From assembly GCF_020520425.1 (NCBI RefSeq), contig NC_079487.1, positions 127,494,385 through 127,558,384 of the forward strand: DNA of 64,000 nucleotides, written 5' to 3'. The notes below the pieces were generated by a model, which did not search any database, was not told the DNA's origin, and saw nothing but the letters and a program-made list of their open reading frames with translations. Shown here piece after piece: positions 34,771 to 46,609 of this stretch. The stretch comes from Spinacia oleracea. Lineage: Eukaryota > Streptophyta > Magnoliopsida > Caryophyllales > Amaranthaceae. The position numbers and the translations under genes are program-made. Numbering within the stretch: the first letter of the stretch is position 1; each line of letters opens with the position of its first letter.

Positions 34771-35811
34771 AATCAAATAAAGACGGGAACAACCATCGCA
34801 TATCCCTTTTACGATAGGCTAACGACGATATTTTTCATCAATTCATCCCCTTTTTATAATGGGTTTGCGACTGGAAATCCCACCACTATTGATCTCTAGG
34901 GACGAGATTTCTCGTCATTAAATGGTACAATTTCTTGTAGTGGGATGACAAAGCAAGTAAAATGAGAGACTAACACCAATATCAAGGTCTTTAAAAAAAT
35001 GGAAGTCTATGTGTTCCTCTACTTATCTAGGTCTTTAAAAAAATATCTAATTGTGATTAATTCTTATCTAGGTCTTTAAACATCTATATATATACGGAGT
35101 ATATGTTATCCTAGATAAGTAGAGGAACACATCAAGGTCTTTTCGTATGTATTATATTTATATTTTTGTAACATTTGTATTTAGATATATATTAAGAAGC
35201 ATGTGATAAAATTAACATAATATTTTAAAATATAACATGTTCTATGTTATCCTATCACATTAGGTACTACTACGTATATATTATAATTTATTTATTTTTG
35301 CTCTTCAACAAACACTTCATGGAGTGAAACTTTATGGTAGATTTTCACGATATATTTTAGTAAAATTATAGTACAACGTAAGATAGATTTATAATTGTTA
35401 TATGGAAACCTATAGAGTTGTAATTACTTAATGATTTTTAGTAACTCCTACTACATATATTTTAAATATTGTATTACAAATTTTATAATCAAAATATTTA
35501 CTCCGTAGATATTATGGAGATAATTAATAAAATAAAGGGTACACAAACTTATTTAGGTACAGTCAATCAAACTAAGACGTTAGAAGATGGTAGTATTTTA
35601 TTATCCGTACTTTTATTTATTTATTTATCCATACTAATTAAAGCTTATAAGTTTGTACTACATGAATCATATATAAATATTCTCTTTATACAATATATCG
35701 TGTAGCGCTACTCAAAATATAAGACCCTTAACTGCCGCATTCATTATAAGGGAGCTTAACTCATTTTGGCATACATTATCTCTTATTTTATTTTTCAAAG
35801 AACACATTGAA
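34771..35811 (+). repeat. Tandem duplication, copy 2 (1041 bp)
   Basis: Direct continuation of copy 1 with no spacer. The 3-bp insertion falls in the 78-codon ORF (35469-35705) and keeps its frame. No homology of that ORF is recognised. Confidence 0.92.
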
Positions 35812-36888
35812 AAATGACCGTGCATATTTGTTGAGCTATTAGAGTGTCACGTAGGAAATCTAATGGTTTCGACCAATGAAAAGTAAGATTTCTAATTTAT
35901 TTTTGAATTAAAAAATGTGTGTGTCACATAGATATTTTAATTAATTAATTAATAATATATACAAGTTATACAAATCCATCCAAAATCAAACACTTTAATA
36001 ATAATAAAAAAAAACTACAATAAAGTCAATTCAAAATCAAATATTAATCTATTTTTTTTAAAAAAAAAACTCCAAAAACACAAATCTTCATATTTACGTG
36101 AAAAATACAGGACTTTTAGTATTGTCCAAAAAAAAAGTGTGTGCGCCAGGTAGATATTTTAATGAATTAATTACTAATATATACAACTCTATCCAAAATC
36201 AAACACTCTAATAATTAAAAATAAATCTAAAATAAAAGTCAATCCAAAATCAAACACTAATCAAAAAATTTGTAAAATAAAAAAAACGGCAACTTTGTGT
36301 AAGACCCCCTTAACCAAACGACCGCTTATATTTCTTAACTTATTGGTTCAATTGCTTAATTAACGTTAAAGATAATATTTTGAGCAAACAAGTACTGATT
36401 ATATTTGACCAGCCATATTTTTTACCCCGTATAAAATATTTCTCCCCCTAAATCTAATGTATAATTGATAAATCTTGAACGTACATATTGATTGAATCAT
36501 CTAATACTTCGCTTAATTTTTGTATTATTTGTTTTTTTTTTGATCATTTGGTGGGTAATATATTTTTACATTATAATCTACTGAATGCAATTTCAGATAA
36601 CCAATACTTCGTATAGAAAATCTTATAATAGTTGAACTTGTACTATCCATTCAATTGTTTAAAAATTTGTGTCATATATAAATACTATCAATTATTTAAT
36701 TTTTTTTGCCATATAATAAATACTATCAATTATTTTAAAAAAGATTCACGTTCTCATTATCGTGATATTTTTACACGAATTCAGAAATAACCAGTTATTC
36801 CCTTACACATAGTATTATTGAAGTCGTAAGGGCATGTTAATTTAAACTTTTGACTAATTTATCGTAATCAACTATTTCTATAATCATA
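35812..36888. other. No gene seen
   Basis: AT-rich. Contains a diverged internal repeat (ATCCAAAATCAAACACT near 35967, 36193 and 36245; GTGTGCGCCAGGTAGATATTTTAA against GTGTCACATAGATATTTTAA). Confidence 0.4.
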
Positions 36889-37276
36889 CTCACTCCGTCC
36901 CATAATATAGTGTCCGTTTGACCAAAATCACGGTTATTAAGGTAAAGGATAACATTGATAATAAAAACAATAATTATTTGTACTTTTAAGATAAAGTACA
37001 TGTTACTTGGCTTTTATGAAGAGAGAAATTAGAGATTAAAGGCGTGTACATAATAAATAGGCCTAAAAAAGACAAAAATCAAGCACATGAGTTGAATAAA
37101 AGTCAAAAAGTATAATTTTCAAAGTAAAAATTCTGACTTATTTAGGACAATATTGGAATTACAAATAGTGCATGAGGGTATTATGGGTAAAAATTAATGG
37201 TTTAAAATAGAAATATGCACATCATTTAGGGACACAATTTAAGGAAAACAGGCGCTATATTATGGGACGGAGGGAG
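36889..37276. mobile_element. Stowaway (Tc1/mariner) MITE
   Basis: Inverted ends CTCACTCCGTCCCATAATAT and its near-complement ATATTATGGGACGGAGGGAG, with TA on each side (36887-36888 and 37277-37278). This is the diagnostic Stowaway structure. 388 bp without coding capacity. Confidence 0.88.
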
Positions 37277-38289
37277 TAAGATTTAGATGATTCGATATGT
37301 TTGCTTATTATGTTTGGAACAACAAAAATAATCTTTATATGTTAATGTAAAATATTACAAATCATTTACTCCGTGAGGTATATTTTAGATAAGGCTGAAG
37401 ACGAAGATAACGTGGATGATTGACTAATATTACTAATAAATATAGATTTGGTGTTGGTGAGCGGGTATAAGGATAACATGTACCCACCTTGGTGATGGGG
37501 TGAGTTTACATTTCCTGGACTTGGATCACTAACCCAATCCTAACTATTATGGATGTCATTTTTAAATATTTTAGCTAATACAATTAATTTTAATAATAAA
37601 GTTATGCCAATATATTCAAAAGTTAGGTAAAGGTAAAGTGGCTTATTTACCGAATATAGAGATGTCATATTGTCAGCGGAGGTGGTTTTTTGGGAGTCCT
37701 CCGGGCATCCTCTCCAAGTGGGAGAGAACCAATGAAAGTTTGGTGGGAGATGTGGTTAAAAATGTATCCGCAAGCGGGTAACGGGGGCGAGAACGAATTT
37801 TAAATTGGACCCTCCCGCCCGCATCGAATCGCTTATCTTTCATCAAAATGATTATGAATATATCAACATTTTTTTTACACTAACGTACATATGATAATGT
37901 TTATACATTTACTCAATTAATATAACCAGACAATTGAATTATCGAAGACGTCAGAACATAGTTTTACAATTCAAAACTCTTTTACCAAAAATAAAATAAA
38001 AATTGACACTAGGGATGAGGTTACATAGGTGGGTGATGGAGCTTGGATGAATTTTATTTTATACCTGATCTCTCGAGATGGAGATTGGGAGGGGTGGGTA
38101 GGCGTTAAATGATCGAATAATGAGATAAATGAGACAAGTATTAAGTAGATATGACTAACGAAAAGAAGGGTGGATGAGATAACTTAATGTTTGACATGAG
38201 ATGATGAATAGGGATGAATAATAATTTTGTCCATGCACTATTTTAATGATAATTGACTGCCAAATTTTCATATAAATTTATATTTAGAT

Positions 38290-38323
38290 CATAAATCGTG
38301 CATCACACGGGTATTATACTAGT
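38290..38323 (+). mobile_element. Helitron 3' terminus
   Basis: CGTGCATCACACG hairpin followed by CTAGT (38319-38323) and T. Its 5' end could be the TCTATTATTATACTAAA at about 33194, giving a 5.1-kb element with several nested insertions. That pairing is speculative. Confidence 0.55.
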
Positions 38324-38726
38324 TTTAGCCCAACCTCTACCCGTTCCTGGTGCAAATATTCAACCACAAGCCAGTCCATTCCTTTGGAGGAATTACGATA
38401 TAGAATGTTGTTATAAAGTGAAGTGTTTTATCGAGTGTTTGGTATGTGGGGTCTCCAAAAAGGTGAAGAAAATTAACTACTCCTTTTATTGTTTGTTGGG
38501 TCATTTTTCATTACTTTCACCCTATTGTTTCATCCGCTTTTCTAACAGGATGTTCGGTCAATCACTTTGATTGACTAAATTTGTCAATTGACGAAATTTG
38601 TCAATCAAGTGGCATTTTCGTATTCATACATACGTAAATATACATTTAAATAATTGAGTATACTTTGATTGTTATTCATCGAATTTTCCATAAAAATTAA
38701 AAAGAGAATGAAAAAATATTTCGTAC

Positions 38727-39012
38727 TATCTCCGTTTCATAAAGATTTTTACGGTTACTATTTGCACAAATATGAAGGTAAAATTGGGAATTGGTTGAAT
38801 ATAATAAAATATGTAAAAAGTAAGAGAAATGTGTAAAAAGGTAAGTGTATGTAAGTAAAAAAATGAGTAAAAATAAAATAAAGTTGGTGAAAATTGTATT
38901 GTGGAATAAGATAGTAAATTTTCACATCCAAAAATAGAATAAAGCAAAATGTAAAGAACATTATGAAGCGGAAAGTATACAGATCATTTTGATTTTTGAA
39001 ACAGAGGTACAG
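38727..39012. mobile_element. Mariner-type MITE
   Basis: The left end CTATCTCCGTTTCATAAAGA and the complement of the right end (TTTTTGAAACAGAGGTA) form imperfect inverted repeats of the CTCCGTTTC class. No coding potential; the minus-strand ORFs here are chance. Confidence 0.5.
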
Positions 39013-40717
39013 AGTAGTACGGAGTATATTTTAAGAAAACGGAAGGTATCTTATTAAACCGGAACCCATACAGTAAAATTAAAAATAACGGCTAAGGTTA
39101 GGGTTGAGTGGGTTTATTAGTACTGGTTAGGGTTGAGACGTTGAGTGGGTTTATTAGTACTCCGTAGTCCGTACCATAATGTAAACATTATGAAACCTTT
39201 GTTTTTTTGGTTAAAATGAAACTTTTGTTTCTGTTTTGCGAGACCCAAAGACAAAAAACAAGCTATACAATTGTAGCAGATGATGACAACACAAATATGG
39301 GCAATATCCATTGAAATCTTCTGGCCTTAATGATGGGATCTAGCTAATGGAGCTTTTTACATCACATTAAGTAAGTGGCTCACACATCACACCCACTTCT
39401 TATCTTCCCCACTAACTCCATTTGATACATGTCTTTGCTTATAAATTAGGGTTCTTTAATCTCTTTAATTAAGGCTGTCTAATCTTACATTTATTATCAG
39501 CCCTTGAATTGATATGCCCAAATCTCCATATTTTCAATTTTTGTGGTGTCCACACCATTAGGGGAATTATTGGGTTGACTTGTGTTGCTATTTTGTACTT
39601 TGCACGAAAGGTGTTCGGTGAAAGTCCTCAATGAAAGTTATCATTGTTACTGTGAACAAGTTGCTATCTTTAAGTCTTTCCTAATTGTTTTTTTTTTTTA
39701 TCATGTATGAATAGCTTTTGGTTCCTGGTGATGATTCCACAGACTTGCTGCTTTTGATGAATGATGATTGTTTTCTCATGCTCTTGCCTTTTGCATGCGG
39801 ATATATGGATTTTACGTAATCAAACCAATGGCTCATTTGCTAGATGGTAATCTGGTAACAATTGGCTACAATGGTTATATATTTATACCCGCATGTAAAA
39901 CTGAGAAGTTTTATCCCCAAATGAATGACAATGAAAATTTACGAAGAAAAACACATGTTATGTTACTCGGGTTCATTTGTAAAATTAGATTTCTGATAAA
40001 CGGGTTTGGATATCTTTTACGAAGTAGTACGATTTAACATAGTGTTACTTATGGAATTGGACCAGAACCACATAATTTTCTGATTGGTTGAAAGCTAATT
40101 GGCAGTGGATATTTTCTGTGTCTTGATATTTGGTTAGCATGCTTGGTTAGTTCACATAATCACTTTACTAGTTTAGCTTGATTGTACTTGTGTCAATCTT
40201 AACAGGAAATATCAGTTGAAACATCTTCTGACTGTCTGAATCATGAACAACTGAATACTGTTTTGCACGCACTTTAGTACTTCTTGTCTGATCAACCTTA
40301 AAGTGAAAGAAATTAACAATCTAGTTGGAACAGTGTGATCTAATGATTTCTATAAGATAAATTTCATACTATTAGAAAGTAGAAGATCATTACAGGTTAA
40401 GAGTCTTAAGACATATCTATGTAACAGAAACTAGCCTAGCTACCAACTGACCAACCCATTTATGATCAACCTAATTAGATAGGGCCAGCCATGTAATTTC
40501 CTTGAAGACAAACCATTAAGGATACATCAAAGAAGTATTGCTCGATATTTACATTAGTTGTTGGCTAAATAGCTAATGGTACTGATCTCCCCATAATTAA
40601 GGGTTAGGATCAGAATTTGCCATCATATGCTACACGCCTACACTTGCCTGAGCTATGATGGCAAATATGGTTTTATGGTTTTATTACAAGCTGTGGAGAT
40701 AAGCAACACACTTAGCA
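39013..40717. other. 3' flank of the PSY-type peptide gene; no other gene
   Basis: Includes a duplicated 30-bp phrase around GGTTAGGGTTGAG...GGGTTTATTAGTACT (39096-39160) and ORFs without domains. Confidence 0.45.
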
Positions 40718-41177
40718 TCATCGACGTGGTGGCCTCGGGGTGTGGACTGGATTTGATGTTGTCGGTCCATAATCATTCTTCTCAAAATCCATCCTACCCT
40801 CAATAGAATCCTCCTCCATCTTATCCTCTGGTATCATCTGATCCTGTTAGAAAACAGAACATAAATTAGTTACAGGAAAAGGAATGACCTTCATACATGG
40901 TGCATGAGCTGCATATATAGATGTACAAATACCTGATTTATGCTTCTTGTTTCTAGAACTTCTCTTCCTTTGTTTTGGATATTGCTAAGCCCTGAAATGG
41001 TAACACCGACAAAAAAACAAAGACTAGTCAAGGAAAAGATATAAAAAGAACAACCATAGTGAGACTTTATTTAAGATAGTTTTGCTGTATTTTACTTGAC
41101 ATGGGGATAGCATTTGACGAGATAAGGTAAGAACAAGCGAGCATGATCACAAAGAGATGAAGCATGTGGGAAGCCAT
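40718..41177 (-). CDS. PSY-type tyrosine-sulfated peptide precursor (small secreted peptide)
   Basis: Three short exons, 41096-41177, 40933-40991 and 40718-40843, all GT-AG with consistent phase, give an 88-residue protein. Residues 1-24 form a signal peptide (LHLFVIMLACSYLISSNA). The middle is charged and variable. The C-terminus is EGRMDFEKNDYGPTTSNPV followed by HTPRPPRR. The Asp-Tyr with following NP-H-P pattern matches the PSY peptide family (DYG..NPxHxP), where the DY tyrosine is sulfated by TPST and the mature peptide is released to the apoplast and sensed by LRR receptor kinases to control growth. A TATA box (41245-41257) lies about 70 bp upstream. RGF/GLV and CIF peptides also begin with DY but have different tails. 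The family call is fairly firm; the receptor and role are inference. Confidence 0.82.
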
Positions 41178-41244
41178 ATTTTATTGCTGAACTTGAGGTA
41201 TTACACTATGGTAGCTGGAGTACTATACAGAGTTGTACCGTTGA

Positions 41245-41257
41245 CATATATATAGTG
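41245..41257 (-). promoter_or_regulatory. TATA box of the PSY-type peptide gene
   Basis: On the minus strand CACTATATATATG, about 70 bp before the ATG, implying a 5' UTR of roughly 40 nt. Confidence 0.6.
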
Positions 41258-44200
41258 AAGGCTATTGTTAGAAAGCTTAAGATATGATAATGCACACCTA
41301 GACGTTTTTTACTCCAAGCCAGAAAAAAAGTCAAATAATGGGGCTCTTTTGGAGGATAACCGGAATTTTCTGAAGTTAAGTGTGGCGCGCACTTTCTGTC
41401 TCCGCCTTCCGTCTAAGAATTATATACATTTGGGCATATCTTGTTATGATGTGGTGATGAAAGGCACTTGGGATATTTTTTTTCCTCTGTGACTTCTGAA
41501 TGTGAGGCATGTGTAATGAGTAGTGGAGGGCATCAGTTGGATTTATAAAATGTCAAACTCTGATAAGGAAAGTAGAACCCACCATAGAAGTGGAGGGGAA
41601 TGAGTAGCTTTCCAACAATAATTGTTGTTTTAACAGCAGATTAAATCCATTATCTGGCAAATAAGCATGTAGGAATTTAAAGGCCAGGAAGCTGTGTTCT
41701 TTCAAAACTTCTTCCCTCAAAGTTCCTCTGCTGCACTCAGGAGATTTGTATTTCTAGCTTAAAGATCGAACTTGTTAAATGTTTAATATGAACATATTCT
41801 TCTTCCGAGCATTTTGAAAATGAATGGCTTTAGGGTGCTTAGCATTAAATCATTTATGAGACAAAATATTCCATGATGACCATGTTGTAAGGTTCCAGAT
41901 TTAATTTTGAAGTGCAGGAGATACATGGGATCAGGTCATATAGTGGAGCTGTAAAGCTGTAAGATCTTAATCTATTGGCATAAGTATGATGGTGATAGAC
42001 TGATAGTCCAATATGTTTAAGTCTCACTCTTTAAGTTTTTCCTATTAAGTTTCTGGTAATTGATATCAACATAATGTGTGCGAGGTTGTGGAAATTGAGA
42101 TCCTATCGATCTTTTGCATGAATGTTGCAATCGTAATTGATTATTTACTCTTTAGTATGATTTCTGGAAATATTTATGTGATTAGTTTCTTTAAAGTAGT
42201 TATGTCAATGAGAAGTACTATTTATTCCACTAATTTGTATGCTTGACTAATTAACGGGGAAGTAAAAAACTTGCAAGACTATACATCATGATGTTAGTTT
42301 ATCATTGTAGGATTGGGTGGCCGGAACATATAGATCGTAGAACTGTATCAAGATCCTTGCTTTACAACCTTTTATTCAAGTAGGGGTGATCGGGTGAAAG
42401 ATCCCGCAAGTGATATCTGATGTGAAACTGAACTTTCCTAGTGTTACTGCAATACTGCACCTTTTGGTTGTGAACTGTTACCAGTCTTCATTGTCATCTG
42501 TATTTTGGAGCCCCCCACCCTTTACCAAAATATTATGATGGTATGTTGACATAAGCATTACCGTTTAATGAACTTCACTACAGATTCAATGTAAGTGAGG
42601 TCGCCATTTGTCACCTTTCGGAAATTTATGGTTTGCAGATGAAGGACTTGGTAATTGACTTGAAATCACTGTGAAAACTCTTCATTATCTCCATAATAGA
42701 CAATGATTTTCAACCTTTTGAGACGACGTTATCTTTGTGGTCGGTCAACGTCAGAAAGTTGGGCATTTGAGCATTTTTTAAGAAGCCGTACCTGCCAAAA
42801 CCAACAGGTTTGTCTTCTGTTTCTGTTTTTAACATCCAGTCATCCAATAGCATCATCACATGTTACCAACATCATATGTTGTCTTGCAACTCATTATCTT
42901 TATATCATTTTTAATGATATCTTGTTGAGTTCTCTCTCTGTTATGCAGCCATTTTGCAGTATATTGTGCGCCTACACTAATTTCCATCTTACTAAACTGG
43001 ATTCATGCCTAACAGTTAGGATTTGGTGTTAGATACTCTGTAATACATTTCCCTTGGAGTTTGAATCTGTTTGCTTGGAAAAGGAAATAGAACTATATGA
43101 CTGGTGGCTGATATCTAGCTTTAAGTGAATTGCAACCAATAGCCAAAACACGTTTCAGAAATTGATTGGCCCTTTGAGATTTTGAAGTTTCTCTATTGAG
43201 TGATCAGCTACGATGCTAACTAATGTGTGGTGAGAGTTTGAATGCCTTTATTAGAAAGGTGGTGCTGGTTATAGATGTGGTTCCTTTAGCTGTCTTGGAA
43301 TCTTTCTTTTTTTTAGTTGGCTATGAAGTGGAGATACCAGTTCTACATAACAAAACGTAGTTTGAACCAACTCAATGTTTAAGAAAGAGTTTGTTGATTC
43401 TAATACATGTACTCCATATTATATAATGAATGCAAAGAAGTGAGCAATTGAATTGCTTGATGTGATTGCAGTGAATCATTGGCATGTACCACCCTTGCCC
43501 CCATGGACCATCCCCCCCTTTCCCCGGTATGTGCATAGCATAAAAGTAAGTAAAAAACTTTTGAGTATTAGTACTCCCTCTCTTTCTCTAGGCCACATGA
43601 CTTATTTAAGCCATTAACAAAGAAATTCAAAGAAAGAGTACATAGGCATGGTGAAAGTTTAAACACTTTAACAGTGAAATTCAAATCCATGAATATACAT
43701 GCCATTGTCTGGATTTATGTAACAATTTTCTGATCCCTGCTTAAATTACAATATCCCAATTGCTTGCCAGAATTTCTAAACCAGATTGAGATTATTGCAT
43801 ACATGCTCCTGGGATGATTGCGTACATGCTTCAGGTACCTCTTTCTGTCATGCTTCATTGTGCAACCTTAGCAAAGGTCTTGACATCATTGAACATCTTG
43901 ACTCTGGGAGCTTAATTTACTGAAAAATTGTGTCTAGTTGCAACTAATATCTATAAATAAATACAGCTCATGTTCCAATTTAGACTGTACATTTAAAAGA
44001 CTTTAATCTGTCGACAAAATGCTGTGTATTGCGAAAGTAAGGTAGTATTTGACTTAGTAAGGGAAAAGGTATGTCTTTTGGAGCAGATACGATTAGGAGA
44101 AAATAGAGTAAGCCAAGAATTGAAATGTATGTCATTGGTGTTTGTTAACATTTTGCTGTTACAGAAATCCTAGGAAGGAGGTAAGTTAATGAGAAGAAAC

Positions 44201-45755
44201 GGAACTCTTAACATTAGACTTGATCCCACGAGGAAACTTCTATTTTCCTTGGATTATGTTGAAATTACTAGAAATTTGTGTACCTTCAAGTTTTTAGAGT
44301 TTCAACTCAGCATCACTTCTTGGTCTTTAAAGCATAGCTTTCGGTTTCAGTAACCTTTAGGAAAGTGGACCATTGATTGGATCTTTCATGAGTAGCAGGC
44401 TGTTTTGATGGGGTACACACTTGATTTTCATATAGCTCCTCTATGTACTTATTACGATATCAAAGCTTCCTGGGGTTCGGGACTTATTAAGCTAATACTC
44501 CATACACTGATTACTGAAAAGACAATTACCTGGAGATTGTCTAGACAGACGTTTTTTCTTTAATCGATCTGGTTTATGTGACCAGTCCTATCTGTATTTA
44601 GCCTTTAGGTGGAATATAGGCTCACAAATTGGTGGTTTAAACTCACATTGTCGAAGATATGTCTTTTTGGCCCTCAAAATCACTGGTGCCATTATCTATG
44701 AATAATAAGTTACTTCGTATAAGCGTTTTGGCTGACATATCCGTGTTGACAGGATGTGAGAAGGATATGGGTATTACGAACACTTTACCTTGCAATTAGA
44801 CACTATGAAGTTCATACCACTTTGAACATCAAGTAAGACAGTTAGACAGGAGAGAAGACGATGGGATCAGAGGCAAGGAAGATATTCTTAAAGATGCTAT
44901 CTACTTGGAGGAAGGGAAGACATGCTTAGAGGAGCGCTATACTGCTATTTAGCATTGTGCTATTCAGACAACCATTCAGAGAATCACAGGTAATCTCACT
45001 CTTCCTTTCTCTTCTCAACAGCTTTGATTCAGATAACTCTGGTGAAAAACTACGTTCAACTTTCAAATGTCATGTCCCTACACCCGCGTCCAAATTTAAG
45101 GTAGTGTGCCCCTCTCTTAAAATTTAGGCATTGTAAGCCAGTCCGTCAAATATGCACCCGTATCTGACACCCATAACCAAGCATAAGTTACAAAAATAGC
45201 ATTTTTGGGGATCCATGAATGTTTACCCTTACTATGATCTGATAATAAGATGTGCAATCTGCTAATATTTCATATTAGTCCATTCATTGCAATTAGAGTT
45301 ACCCTTCGTAAATAATCACTCGTATATATAAATGAAACTAAGTCAAATACGGAGTAACATCAATACCTATGCATTAGTTACTATTCTTCTAGTATATTTT
45401 TAACTAACCATATAAGTGTTCATTACTCCATTGCATATTAGGGTTTCTTTTTATAGATAATCACTTAAATAATATAAAAGGATAACTTGAGCTCAAAGGG
45501 TCAAAGCATTAGACCGATGACTTTAACAACAAAATTATTCACTCTTGTAAAAGTGAGTCTAGTGCACCATAACTGGACATGTCAAACAGGTCGCTCGGTT
45601 GAATTTCAGGCCCTCAACCTAATTTTCTGGGTTTGAAGTCCTTTTTAATACGGAGTACCAAGTTTAGTTTGGCTTTGAAGATATTCACTTAACTTATGCC
45701 GAATTCGAACCCAGTCCCTTTGGTTTTTAACACCTCTAATAATAACTTATAAGAT
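41258..45755. other. Gene-poor interval
   Basis: 4.5 kb of AT-rich sequence without a supported gene. ORFs at 41265 and 42703 (+) lack domains and splice context. About 44,820-45,000 looks transcript-like (balanced composition, GGTAATC donor-like end) but has stops in all frames. Confidence 0.4.
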
Positions 45756-46609
45756 TAGAGCTGTCAAAACGGTTACTCGAGTCGGGTCCGGGTCTGATCA
45801 TCTCGGGTCACGGGTCATAATCTGGTCGGGTCGTGCCCGGTCATTTTATCACCGGGTGTAGGTCGGGTTCAGGTCGGGTTCGGTCAGGTTGAAAATTTGT
45901 CGGGTCATGTCGGGTTATTTTTCCATTTCGGTATAGGTCGGGTTCGGTTCGGGTTCGGGTCGGGTCTTTTTCTAGTCGGGTACAACTACGGGTTCGGGTC
46001 TTAACGAGTCGGGTCAAGTTCGGATCGGATAATTATCGGGTCGGTTAAATTTCAGTCGTGTTCACCATCGGACACGGGTTAAGACCGGGTACGATAGCTA
46101 TCAGGTCTAATCAAGTTGTAACCTTATAATTAACTTTTATAAATTTGGTTTAACGCTTTTCACTTGTTCTAGATTAGGTAATTATAAAAAATAATATTAA
46201 CTTGATTTAAGTTATTATTTAGTTAGGTCAATGACAAATCGGGTTGTCAACAGGTCGCGTAAATTCAGGTAATGGGTTGTCACGAATTGAGTCAATAACA
46301 AGTTTCATCGGGTTATAATCGGTTTCGGGTTGACATCGGGTTGGGTGTTGAATCGGGTTCGGGTCATTTTTCGGTCGGGTAAGCTGACTCAGTTTTGTCA
46401 TCGGTTATATTTCGGTCGGGTGTCAGGTTCGGGTCCGGGTCATGCATTAACGGGTCGAAATCGGTCGTCGGTTTTAACGGGTTTGATACGGTCGGGTTAC
46501 GGGTTTCCTATTTTAACAAAATTCCGGATCTCGGGTTGGTTCCGGGTCCTTAAAAATACAGGTCGGTTCAGGTCGGTTTCTCGGGTCGGGTCAATTTTTG
46601 ACAGCTCTA
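45756..46609. mobile_element. TCGGGT-rich element with TAGAGCTGTCAAAA inverted ends
   Basis: The first 14 bases TAGAGCTGTCAAAA (45756) are repeated inverted at the end (TTTTGACAGCTCTA, to 46609). The roughly 850 bp between is saturated with TCGGGT/CGGGTC hexamers, mostly in one orientation. TAGRGCTGTCAAA ends are typical of hAT elements, but I do not see a matching 8-bp target duplication. The 150-codon ORF at 46330-46782 is a by-product of the hexamers. Confidence 0.55.
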
